DNA of 64,000 bases from the NCBI RefSeq assembly GCF_024494575.1, contig NZ_JANHDO010000001.1, positions 1 to 64,000 on the forward strand, given 5' to 3'. Shown in pieces: positions 8,808 to 15,193 of this stretch. The notes beneath the pieces are model-generated. The model made no database searches and was not told the origin of the DNA. It was given only the letters and a program-made list of their open reading frames with translations. The DNA comes from Halorubrum salinum. GTDB lineage: Archaea > Halobacteriota > Halobacteria > Halobacteriales > Haloferacaceae. Both the position numbers and the translations under genes were made by a program. Position 1 is the first letter of the stretch; each line of letters begins with the position of its first letter.

Positions 8808-9697
8808 GAGTCGAACGTCTTCTCTGCCCACTTCACCGCGTACGACGCCCCGCGGTCACGGTACGCCGAGGTGTCGAGCGCGGCGAACGGTGCGGGGAGA
8901 TCTAGGCCGTGTCGGACCGCTGAGCACGCGTACTCGGTCGCGCTCGCGAAGTCGGTCTCGCCGCGGGCGACTTCCGCGGGGAGATCTCCGAGACGTCCGT
9001 CGAGGCGATCGCCGGCGTCGGTCCACGCCTCGAACAGCCGGGAGACGGCGGGACCTCGGAGGTGAGAGGCGGCCGGCTCGGCGTCAGACAGGTCTCTCCA
9101 CGAGGCGAAGACGTCTCGCGTGTGGAGTCCGACCCACGCGTCGAACAGCGCAGTCGCTATCTGAAAGACGTCGGTCGGAGTCTGTCCGGTCGTCGACGCT
9201 CCCGTCTCTGGGTCCGGACGGCGTATCGCGGCGTCGAGATCGCGGTACCGGTCGGCGAAGAACGGGAGGAAACTCTCCGGGAGGTGAGTCGACGGCGTCG
9301 CGTCAGGGAGCGCCCCCGGCGCGGGATCGGCCCCGATCTGGACCAGCCGATCGGCGATCAGGAACGCGAGGAAGTCGTCTGGGGTCCCCTCCGCGCGAGC
9401 CTTGACGAGCACCGCCTGAGGGTCCGTCTGGGTGGTTCGGACGACGGTTCCGCCGCCGGGGAGTCCGACGGTGAAGGTTGGGCCCGCGTACGTTCGAAGT
9501 AGCTCTGGGACTTCTGACGGGAGCCACTCGGACGGAAACGACGCCGGGGCGAGTCCGTCGACGAACAGTCCGAGATCTTCCGCCGCGGCGGGCGGGAGGG
9601 TCTCGAAGTCGGTGTCGACATCGAGGACCGGTGAGTCGGGTGCGTACTGATCCCGGACCGCGTCGAGGTCGTCGTCGAGCGGGCGGGAGGAGAACAT
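8783..9697 (-). CDS. Haloarchaeal conserved protein, function unknown
   Basis: 304 residues from the ATG at 9697. The open frame continues far upstream, but that part is Arg/Pro-rich antisense-like sequence. The start is fixed by the TGATG overlap with the tiny ORF upstream. The protein is acidic and mostly helical. It has a conserved-looking GPTFTVGLPGGGTVVRTTQ strand region (about residues 73-92), a DDFLAFLIADRLVQIG helix and a C-terminal SYAVKWAEKTFDSMIGEV helix. No catalytic motif, membrane segment or metal site is seen. I do not recognise the family. Confidence 0.6.
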   Translation of the reverse strand: MFSSRPLDDDLDAVRDQYAPDSPVLDVDTDFETLPPAAAEDLGLFVDGLAPASFPSEWLPSEVPELLRTYAGPTFTVGLPGGGTVVRTTQTDPQAVLVKARAEGTPDDFLAFLIADRLVQIGADPAPGALPDATPSTHLPESFLPFFADRYRDLDAAIRRPDPETGASTTGQTPTDVFQIATALFDAWVGLHTRDVFASWRDLSDAEPAASHLRGPAVSRLFEAWTDAGDRLDGRLGDLPAEVARGETDFASATEYACSAVRHGLDLPAPFAALDTSAYRDRGASYAVKWAEKTFDSMIGEVTD

Positions 9698-9786
9698 CAA
9701 CCGAAGACGTACGAGAGGACGATGAGAACGGACACGACGGCCGAAACGCTGATCGTACCGAACACGATCTGAGTTGGTTTGTTCAT
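9697..9786 (-). CDS. 29-residue single-pass membrane protein, coupled
   Basis: This small ORF (MNKPTQIVFGTISVSAVVSV...YVFG) starts at the ATG at 9786 and stops with TGA at 9699-9697, sharing one base with the ATG of the 304-residue gene (TGATG). Residues 7-27 form a single hydrophobic helix after a short polar N-terminus. The tight coupling and clean hydrophobic profile argue for a real gene. The role may be membrane anchoring or assembly of its partner, which is speculative. It is too short for most gene finders. Confidence 0.6.
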   Translation of the reverse strand: MNKPTQIVFGTISVSAVVSVLIVLSYVFG

Positions 9787-9963
9787 GTCTCCCGTCGGGC
9801 ATCCCATCGCTTAAATCCATCTCACTCGGTTCGTGACGACTGGATCGTAGCGCCGGGCCGCCGGCCGTCACAGACGCCGTGTCGTCACGCGGTTGGTCGG
9901 TCTGTTGCAGGCCGGGTTTTGTTGCAGGCTGGGTTTTATACGAACACTCGATGAACTCACGGT
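9787..9963. other. Divergent intergenic region
   Basis: 177 bp between the tiny membrane ORF (minus) and the GNAT-like gene (plus). A near-direct repeat GTTGCAGGC(C/T)GGGTTTTGTTGCAG lies at about 9903-9935. The AT-rich GGTTTTATACGAAC (about 9932-9945) is a likely TATA box for the plus-strand gene at 9964 and would give a leaderless transcript. I see no gene in it. Confidence 0.45.
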
Positions 9964-10455
9964 ATGCGGATTCGCGACGCACTGGAGGCCGATAGCGGGG
10001 CCATAGCCGCGGCGACTGATCGACCGCGGAGCGTCGTGATCGACACGATCCACGAGCGCTCCGTTCGGGTCGCGGTCGCGGAGACGGACGAGGAGTGGTC
10101 GGGATCAAACGGCGATCGATGGGAAGAACACGGCGGCCCGAAGGAGATCGAGAGTGACGCTGGCGGCGACCGCGTGATCGGGTTCGTCGCGTTCGACGCG
10201 CGCGGCGACACGGTTCACGTGAGTGACTTCGCAGGGGAGGACGCGGTGGTTCGTCGGTTGCTCGACACGCCCCTCCGGTTCGCGGCCCGAGAGAGAATGT
10301 CTCTCGAAGTGGTCGTACCGACCGACGATGACAGACCGGTGTTATCGGAGATGGGGTTCGAGGCCATCGGATCCGGGCCGCGGTTCCGCGGGCGAGAGAC
10401 GACTCGGTACCGGATCGACGCCGACGACGTCGACATGGACATCGATACAAGATAG
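9964..10455 (+). CDS. GNAT-like acetyltransferase domain protein
   Basis: 163 residues. The N-terminus MRIRDALEADSGAIAAA is the usual GNAT beta1-alpha1 entry. A central strand DRVIGFVAFDARGDTVHVSDF is followed by AVVRRLLDTPLRFAARERM and a C-terminal strand pair with PVLSEMGFEAIGSGPRFRG, similar to the GNAT beta5-beta7 region. An acidic disordered insertion (residues about 43-66) interrupts beta2-beta3. The acetyl-CoA Q/RxxGxG/A loop is not clear, so the protein could be inactive or divergent. The substrate is unknown. Confidence 0.55.
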   Translation: MRIRDALEADSGAIAAATDRPRSVVIDTIHERSVRVAVAETDEEWSGSNGDRWEEHGGPKEIESDAGGDRVIGFVAFDARGDTVHVSDFAGEDAVVRRLLDTPLRFAARERMSLEVVVPTDDDRPVLSEMGFEAIGSGPRFRGRETTRYRIDADDVDMDIDTR

Positions 10456-10468
10456 CGACACGGAGGAT

Positions 10469-10515
10469 CGACGTCTCGAAACGCGAGAGTGCAGCGACGT
10501 CTCGAAACGCGAGAG
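10469..10515. repeat. 21-bp direct repeat, each copy a small hairpin
   Basis: Two exact copies of a 21-mer (10469-10489 and 10495-10515) separated by five bases, downstream of the GNAT-like gene and before the end of lysC. Within each copy TCTCG and CGAGA can pair over a short loop, so the pair may act as a bidirectional terminator between the convergent genes. That role is inferred. Confidence 0.8.
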
Positions 10516-10541
10516 CCGGAACGGTCCGACCGGCGGTTAGC

Positions 10542-11723
10542 TCAGTCGAACCGCTGCTGAACTATCTCGAGTGCGTCTTCTCGGTCGTCCCAGTCGACGA
10601 ACACCGCGACGGACGTGGCGCTCGTGATGAGGTCGATAATGTTGATGTTGGCCTCCGCGATCGGCGCGATGATGTCCTGTATGACGCCGGGACGGTTCGG
10701 GAGTTCGCCGCCGGTCACGCGGATGACCGCGATCGGATCGGCGACGGTGACAGACGAGAGCGCCTCGTCGGTGACGACCGCCTCGTGAAGCAGCGCCTCG
10801 GCCGTCTCGGCTTTGTCGACGTCGACGTAGAACGTGACCGAATCCATCCCCGAGGCGACCGCGTCGATGTTGATCTCCTCTTCGCGGAGCGCGCTCGCGA
10901 GCTGTGAGAGGATTCCGGACCGATTTCGGATGGCTCGCCCGGCGATGGTGAGACACGCGAGGGGCTCCTCGCGCATGTCGATAAGACTCTCGAACTGCCC
11001 CTCGATGCGCGTGCCGCCGCGCAGCAGGTCTCCGTGCTGGTAGTGGACGACTCGAACGTCGAGGTCCTCGTCCTTGTACGAGAGCGCCGACGGGGCGACG
11101 ACCTCCGCGCCGCGGAACGAGAGGTTCCGTAGTTCGTCGACGGTGATCTGGCCGACGTTCCGCGCGCCTTCGACGACGCGGGGGTCGCCCGTCATCACGC
11201 CTTCGACGTCGGTGACGATCACGACCTCGTCCGCGTCCATGTAGTTTCCGAGCATGACGGCGGTCGTGTCGGACCCGCCGCGACCGAGCGTGGTGACGTT
11301 TCCGTCGTGATCCTCGGCGAGGAATCCGGTGATTATCGGGACGACACCGTCCATTCGGGAGGCGATCTCTCTTGCACGCTTTTTCGTCTCCTCGATGTCC
11401 ACTTCGCCCACCTCGTTCGTGATGACAGGCCAGTCCGGGTGGCCGGGCTCCAGGAACACCGCGTCGATACCGCGGACCGAGAGCGCGGCTTTCAACATTC
11501 GAACGCTCGTCCGCTCGCCCATAGAGACGATCTCCGCGCGGTCGGCGTCGTCCGTCTCGAAGGTGATGTCGTCGAGGAGGTCGTCGGTCGTCGACCCCAT
11601 CGCGCTCGCGACGACGGCGATTTCGTGCCCGGTCTCGACCGCGCTCGCGACCGAGTCAGCCGCGCGTTCGATCCGATCGCCACTTCCGAGGCTCGTTCCG
11701 CCGAACTTGGCGACTACGCGCAT
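10542..11723 (-). CDS. lysC: Aspartate kinase
   Basis: 393 residues. It phosphorylates aspartate, the first step toward threonine, methionine and, where present, diaminopimelate-route lysine. KFGGTSLG (residues 6-13) is the amino-acid kinase signature, FLAEDHDGNVTTLGRGGSDTTA is the nucleotide/aspartate loop, and VTDVEGVMTGDPR follows. Two C-terminal ACT domains (about 250-315 with GILSQLASALREEEINIDAV, and 330-393 with NRPGVIQDIIAPIAEANINI) predict feedback control by an end-product amino acid. The ATG at 11723 is used. It is not in an operon with other pathway genes. Confidence 0.95.
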   Translation of the reverse strand: MRVVAKFGGTSLGSGDRIERAADSVASAVETGHEIAVVASAMGSTTDDLLDDITFETDDADRAEIVSMGERTSVRMLKAALSVRGIDAVFLEPGHPDWPVITNEVGEVDIEETKKRAREIASRMDGVVPIITGFLAEDHDGNVTTLGRGGSDTTAVMLGNYMDADEVVIVTDVEGVMTGDPRVVEGARNVGQITVDELRNLSFRGAEVVAPSALSYKDEDLDVRVVHYQHGDLLRGGTRIEGQFESLIDMREEPLACLTIAGRAIRNRSGILSQLASALREEEINIDAVASGMDSVTFYVDVDKAETAEALLHEAVVTDEALSSVTVADPIAVIRVTGGELPNRPGVIQDIIAPIAEANINIIDLITSATSVAVFVDWDDREDALEIVQQRFD

Positions 11724-12067
11724 GCGATTACCCCCTGACAGTTACGGGAAGCGTGACGACAGTCACGAGGGGCGTGATCGCGACGGATGCCGGATCTCAC
11801 GAAAGATGCTCCGGCGTCGAGCCGTCGCCGTGCCAATAGTGAACGCGGGCGGAAACCGCTGTCTGGAACGTGACCGGTAAACATGCGCACCCCTATCAGG
11901 GGAAGCCGCATAACTGTGTCTTCTTCGACATTGGACGAGGAAATGACAAATGTGGGTAGTAGAAACCCGTGTCGTGTGCAATAAACCCACATATGGGCAG
12001 TATTTTCGGTTGAGGGCCGGGAGTATCTGGGTTGCTGGCAGAAAAGCCGGTGAAATGAAAACCCGAA
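11724..12067. other. Intergenic stretch, no gene seen
   Basis: 344 bp between the lysC start and the arvC end, both on the minus strand. The right part is AT-richer than its surroundings and contains AAACCCACATATGGGC (11984-11999) and CAATAAACCC, possible minus-strand promoter elements lying far from lysC. ORFs of about 90-110 codons here have non-haloarchaeal composition (few acidic residues) and are rejected. No RNA gene is recognised. Confidence 0.4.
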
Positions 12068-12763
12068 TTACTCGTCGTCGATTCCCCACGCGTCGGGCAT
12101 CTCGATGACGTATCGACCGTCCTCTTGGAGAGAAATGATGTATTCTTGACGGTCGTACAGTTCCATCAAATTGAGCTCGTACTGTCCCGGACTCACGATG
12201 CGAATGCTTTCGAACTGCTCGTTGAGTTCCTCGCGAAGGTTGTCGATATCCGGGCGGGACTCCGCGGGTACGTCGGAAGCGTACTCCTCCGGAGGCGGGC
12301 CGTCGGATCCCGACGAGTCGGTGACGTCGCGGCTTGCTCGGTCCAGTTCGTCGGGCGAGACGACGTCGGAACGAGCGCTCGCCTGAGCGGTGTCCTCCTC
12401 GCTGCGTCCGCGAACCTGCTCGGAATCGGCACCAGACCGCGACGACGAGGGATCAGAGGGAGAGGACGGGTCCGGAGCAGACGACGAGTCCGAAGCAGAC
12501 GATGGATCCGAGGCAGACGACTGAGATGATTCAGAAGTCGGCTGGGCGGGACCTGTCGGCTCGTCCGGTTGGGTCGCCTCGCTCGATCCGCTCATCTTGT
12601 CGGCTCTCGTCGGTCGTTCTCGATCAGGCGTGGAGCCGTCAGAAGACGAGGCGCTCTCGGGTTTGAACTGGAATTTGTTGCCACCACAGTCCGGACAGCC
12701 GGAGAGCATCTCTTTGGATCCGTCGGGAAACGTCCGGCCGCAGGTGGTACATTGGTGTGGCAT
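12068..12763 (-). CDS. oapC: Zinc-ribbon protein of the OapC/ArvC family
   Basis: 231 residues. An N-terminal zinc ribbon (CTTCGRTF, then CPDCGG; cysteines at residues 5, 8, 23, 26) is followed by a long Ser/Asp/Pro-rich linker (about 35-165) and a C-terminal folded domain (SIRIVSPGQYELNLMELYDRQEYIISLQEDGRYVIEMP). This is the architecture of origin-associated protein OapC, also called ArvC, encoded beside the origin with OapA/B in haloarchaea. The family is linked to extracellular vesicle formation through the GTPase ArvA. It is third in the set after a 192-bp repeat-rich gap, so it may have its own promoter. Confidence 0.8.
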   Translation of the reverse strand: MPHQCTTCGRTFPDGSKEMLSGCPDCGGNKFQFKPESASSSDGSTPDRERPTRADKMSGSSEATQPDEPTGPAQPTSESSQSSASDPSSASDSSSAPDPSSPSDPSSSRSGADSEQVRGRSEEDTAQASARSDVVSPDELDRASRDVTDSSGSDGPPPEEYASDVPAESRPDIDNLREELNEQFESIRIVSPGQYELNLMELYDRQEYIISLQEDGRYVIEMPDAWGIDDE

Positions 12764-12955
12764 TTATATTGGTGAATGTCGGCTGAGGTGATTTCGAGCG
12801 CGTGGGCGTCGGTTTCGAGCGCGCGTGAGTGGTTGCATTGACCGGATGGGTTGAATGGTTGGTTGACCGGGTGGCGTTAGGTATGTGACGTCGTGGGGTG
12901 TGTTACGTCGTGGGGTGTGTTACGTCGTGGGGTGTGTTACGTCGTGGGTATGCCA
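12764..12955. repeat. Repeat-filled gap between arvB and arvC, with 17-bp tandem array
   Basis: The array at 12886-12952 consists of about four units of TTACGTCGTGGGGTGTG. Its TTA triplets (12903, 12920, 12937) read TAA on the minus strand and, with the true arvB stop at 12956-12958, place stops in all three frames. The rest of the gap has a duplicated TTTCGAGCGCG (about 12790-12822) and a duplicated TTGACCGG(A/G)TGG. No promoter is obvious. Confidence 0.8.
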
Positions 12956-13393
12956 TTATTTCCGTGAGACCAACGTGCTGATGAGGTTCTCGTCTTTGTG
13001 CAGCGTCTCGATGCGGTTGGCCGGGCCGATGACGGTGAGCTTCTGTGCCGATTCACGGCCCATCAGTTTGTCGAGGAAGCTCTGGTCGCTCGCCTCGGCT
13101 TTTGGATAGGTCTCGATCTCGATTCCGGTGAAGTCGTCGGGGCTGATCTCGGTCATCGTCACCTCGATCAGCTTGGATTCCTCGTCCGGAGAGAGGCCTT
13201 CCTCCAAGATGACGATGTTGCCGTCGCGGACGCCGTCGAGGATGAGGCGGATCTTCTCCATGCTGGTGAGCCCCTGCATTCGAGCCCCGCTTATCATGTC
13301 GATACGGACGCCGCTGTCCGACGACTCCCCGTCGGACACGGGATCGTCGGAGGGAGCGTCACCACCGTCGACGTTGGGGGTAGGTTCAGGCAT
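12956..13393 (-). CDS. oapB: OapB/ArvB family protein (DUF2073)
   Basis: 145 residues: a disordered acidic N-terminus (1-28), then a compact domain. Conserved segments are RIDMISGARMQGLTSMEKIRLI, DGNIVILEEGLSPDEESKLIEVTM and the C-terminal SAQKLTVIGPANRIETLHKDEN. This is the DUF2073 pattern found next to the Era-like GTPase OapA/ArvA. Its ATG shares a base with the arvA stop (TGATG at 13393), so the two are translationally coupled, suggesting a complex. Biochemical function is unknown. The family is implicated with ArvA in vesicle formation. Confidence 0.85.
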   Translation of the reverse strand: MPEPTPNVDGGDAPSDDPVSDGESSDSGVRIDMISGARMQGLTSMEKIRLILDGVRDGNIVILEEGLSPDEESKLIEVTMTEISPDDFTGIEIETYPKAEASDQSFLDKLMGRESAQKLTVIGPANRIETLHKDENLISTLVSRK

Positions 13394-14034
13394 CAGCCGA
13401 AGTACTCCGCGATCTTCGTATACACTTCGTCCATGTTTTCGCCTTCGAGCGCCGACAGCGGGATCGTCTCGTGTTGCGGGAAGGCGTTCGCGATCTGTTT
13501 GACGTCTGAGTCGGGGAGATCCGTCTTGTTGGCGAGGATCAGCGCCGGCAAGTCCTGTGACTCGATGATCCCGATGAGCATCGTGTTTACCTGCGTGAAC
13601 GGATCGGTCGTGGAGTCGAGGACGTAGATGACACCGTCTACGTCTTCACGCAGCCAGTGCATCGCCTCGGCGACGCCCTCCGTGGCCTCGCGAGAGCGGC
13701 GGACAGCGTCGTCTTTGTCCATGTCGTGGTCGAGAAACTCCTTGTAATCCACCTTCGTCGTCACGCCCGGGGTGTCGACGATGTCGATCGTGACCTTCCG
13801 ACCGTTCCGCTCGATTTCGACGTTCTCCTTGCGGCGGGCGCGTCGGGTCTCGTGTGGAATGTGGCTCTCTGGTCCGACGGCGTCTCCAGTCCAATCACGC
13901 GCGATCCGGTTTGCGAGGGTCGTCTTCCCGGCGTTCGGCGGTCCGTAGATCCCGATCCGCTTGGGCTCTTCGGCCGCGAACAACCCGTCCGTGACCCGTG
14001 ATATGCTGTCTTTGAGATTCGTTAGCAGTCCCAT
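13393..14034 (-). CDS. oapA: Era-like small GTPase OapA/ArvA
   Basis: 213 residues with all G motifs: G1 GPPNAGKT (residues 31-38), G3 DTPG (about 86-89), G4 NKTD (about 172-175) and G5 SAL (near 195). The N-terminal amphipathic segment MGLLTNLKDSISRVTDGLF could touch membrane. It belongs to the archaeal small GTPase now called ArvA, reported to drive extracellular vesicle production in haloarchaea and long known as origin-associated protein OapA. It is first gene of the set and is transcribed away from the origin. Its promoter should lie in the 14035-14100 region. Confidence 0.88.
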   Translation of the reverse strand: MGLLTNLKDSISRVTDGLFAAEEPKRIGIYGPPNAGKTTLANRIARDWTGDAVGPESHIPHETRRARRKENVEIERNGRKVTIDIVDTPGVTTKVDYKEFLDHDMDKDDAVRRSREATEGVAEAMHWLREDVDGVIYVLDSTTDPFTQVNTMLIGIIESQDLPALILANKTDLPDSDVKQIANAFPQHETIPLSALEGENMDEVYTKIAEYFG

Positions 14035-14325
14035 CCTGACCTCCAGATTCTGTGTTCTCTCCCAAACGCTTCGTGCCGCGTGGTATCGCTCGGTACTGTG
14101 TACCTGCCGGCAGTTCGGGGAATTGTCGTAGAATCCACGCCCCTCTCACTTAACAACTGCGTCAGACACACCGATGGGGTCGATAGACGGCCGACTGTTG
14201 GCGGCGTCACCGTAGTCAGACGAGAGTCGTTCGGTCAGTCTGCATGTGGAATGGTAGAACGCACCATGAGTACGTTGATCATACAACCTCGACCCGTAGC
14301 GTCCGTTCCAGCTGTATCGTCTCCC

Positions 14326-14355
14326 TCCCCCACCCCTTCGTTTCGACTGGAAACG
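14326..14355 (-). promoter_or_regulatory. Origin recognition box 1
   Basis: Read on the minus strand the core is TCCAGTCGAAACGAAGGGGT, followed by a G-rich tail (GGGGG). It matches the haloarchaeal ORB layout: a TTCCA...CGAAACGAAGGGGTG core with a G-string. The G-rich tail points away from the AT-rich segment. It should bind the adjacent Orc1/Cdc6. Confidence 0.85.
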
Positions 14356-14387
14356 TGATTAGGAGGGTGACACCGCGAGCGGGTTAC

Positions 14388-14500
14388 TTTTCATCTCTTC
14401 TCAATCAGTTAAATAATAGAAAGACGATCACACAATATATTGATCTAGCGTACCGAGGGTACTGTTACATAGTATAGTATATAAAACCATCCGGTTCAGG
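14388..14500. other. AT-rich duplex unwinding element
   Basis: This segment is strikingly AT-rich against the GC-rich surroundings. It contains CAGTTAAATAATAGAAAG, CACAATATATTGATC and ACATAGTATAGTATATAAAA, and lies exactly between the two inverted origin boxes. That is the expected position of the unwinding element. TATA-like strings in it could also serve as promoters. Confidence 0.8.
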
Positions 14501-14532
14501 ATCCGAGTTTTACCCCACCCCTCCATATCCGA

Positions 14533-14561
14533 GTTCCACCCGAAACGAAGGGGTGTGGGGG
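14533..14561 (+). promoter_or_regulatory. Origin recognition box 2
   Basis: The core is TTCCACCCGAAACGAAGGGG, followed by TGTGGGGG. It has the same core as box 1 in opposite orientation, with its G-rich tail pointing right, away from the AT-rich segment. The last bases of its tail run directly into the 14-bp tandem array. Confidence 0.85.
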
Positions 14562-14628
14562 TACACATCACCGGGTACACATCACCGGGTACACATCACC
14601 GGGTACACATCACCGGGTACACATCACC
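14559..14628 (+). repeat. Five perfect 14-bp tandem repeats in the origin
   Basis: GGGTACACATCACC is repeated five times without mismatch over 70 bp, beginning in the G-tail of origin box 2. It could be an iteron-like binding site or a slippage product. The absence of any mismatch suggests recent expansion. Confidence 0.95.
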
Positions 14629-14958
14629 GACGACTACTGATGTTACGTGGTATCAGCACAAACTGGTACCAACGGACGGCCGCTTCTCTGATATGCCAAC
14701 ACTCACCGCGATATTCCCGTTGTCACCATCAAAGCGCATCCGCTTCTATCACCCCGATACATCCGTCTGAAACGCGGTTGAGACTCCGGGTACGACAGTC
14801 CACGCTGTGGATAGGCTATTGATCACACGTCACATAACACGGTATAACACCTCACGCTGTGAGTAGCTCCGTCTGACTCTGTTCTGTCTCTGTTCTGTCT
14901 GTCTCTGTTTCGGGTTCGGACTGATCTCCGGCTCGGGCTTAGACCCGGATCCGGCTCC

Positions 14959-15009
14959 GCAGCGGATGACGTATCGCAGCGGATGACGTATCGCAGCGGA
15001 TGACGTATT
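14959..15009 (+). repeat. Three 17-bp tandem repeats upstream of orc1
   Basis: GCAGCGGATGACGTATC occurs three times head to tail (last base of copy 3 differs), about 190 bp before the orc1 ATG. Each copy has a TGACGTA core. Possible operator for orc1 or auxiliary origin element. Confidence 0.9.
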
Positions 15010-15020
15010 CGTCTGCCAGG

Positions 15021-15042
15021 CTCCGTCGTTTCGGGTCTGGAG
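15021..15042 (-). promoter_or_regulatory. Degenerate origin-box-like sequence
   Basis: On the minus strand this reads CCAGACCCGAAACGACGGAG (15040-15021). It shares ACCCGAAACGA and the following purines with origin box 2 but lacks the G-rich tail. It may be a mini-ORB used for Orc1 autoregulation, or chance. Confidence 0.45.
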
Positions 15043-15193
15043 AGCAACACTTTTGTGCCACCTATTCGTCTGGTTCGACTGCATCAACTGGACACATTGA
15101 ACGAACGCAATCGTTGAATGTCGAGGTCTCAACGCAGTACACAGCACACTTCATCCGCGCGTGCGGATCTTCCACCTGAAATAGGGGGGTTAC

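Larger units (their letters stand above)
14035..15193. other. Chromosomal replication origin region (oriC1-like)
   Basis: About 1.16 kb without a gene lies between oapA (minus) and orc1 (plus). From left to right it holds the oapA upstream region, an origin recognition box (minus orientation), an AT-rich unwinding segment, a second box in inverted orientation, a five-copy 14-bp array, a mixed-sequence region (14630-14870), a pyrimidine-rich TCTGTTCTG stretch (about 14875-14912), a three-copy 17-bp array, a degenerate box and the orc1 promoter region. The two inverted boxes flanking an AT-rich segment beside an orc1/cdc6 gene match known haloarchaeal origins. ORFs drawn here lack haloarchaeal composition. 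Confidence 0.85.

Noticed and set aside
9698-10450. N-terminal 250 codons of the open frame leading into the 304-residue gene
   Set aside because: Arg/Pro-rich, overlaps the GNAT-like gene on the other strand and the coupled micro-ORF; the TGATG junction fixes the start at 9697.
11763-12089. 108-codon minus-strand ORF between arvC and lysC
   Set aside because: It overlaps the end of arvC, is basic and Arg-rich, and has no promoter or start context.
14559-14628. Possible CRISPR array
   Set aside because: The 14-bp units are directly contiguous with no spacers and no cas gene is near; it is a simple tandem repeat.
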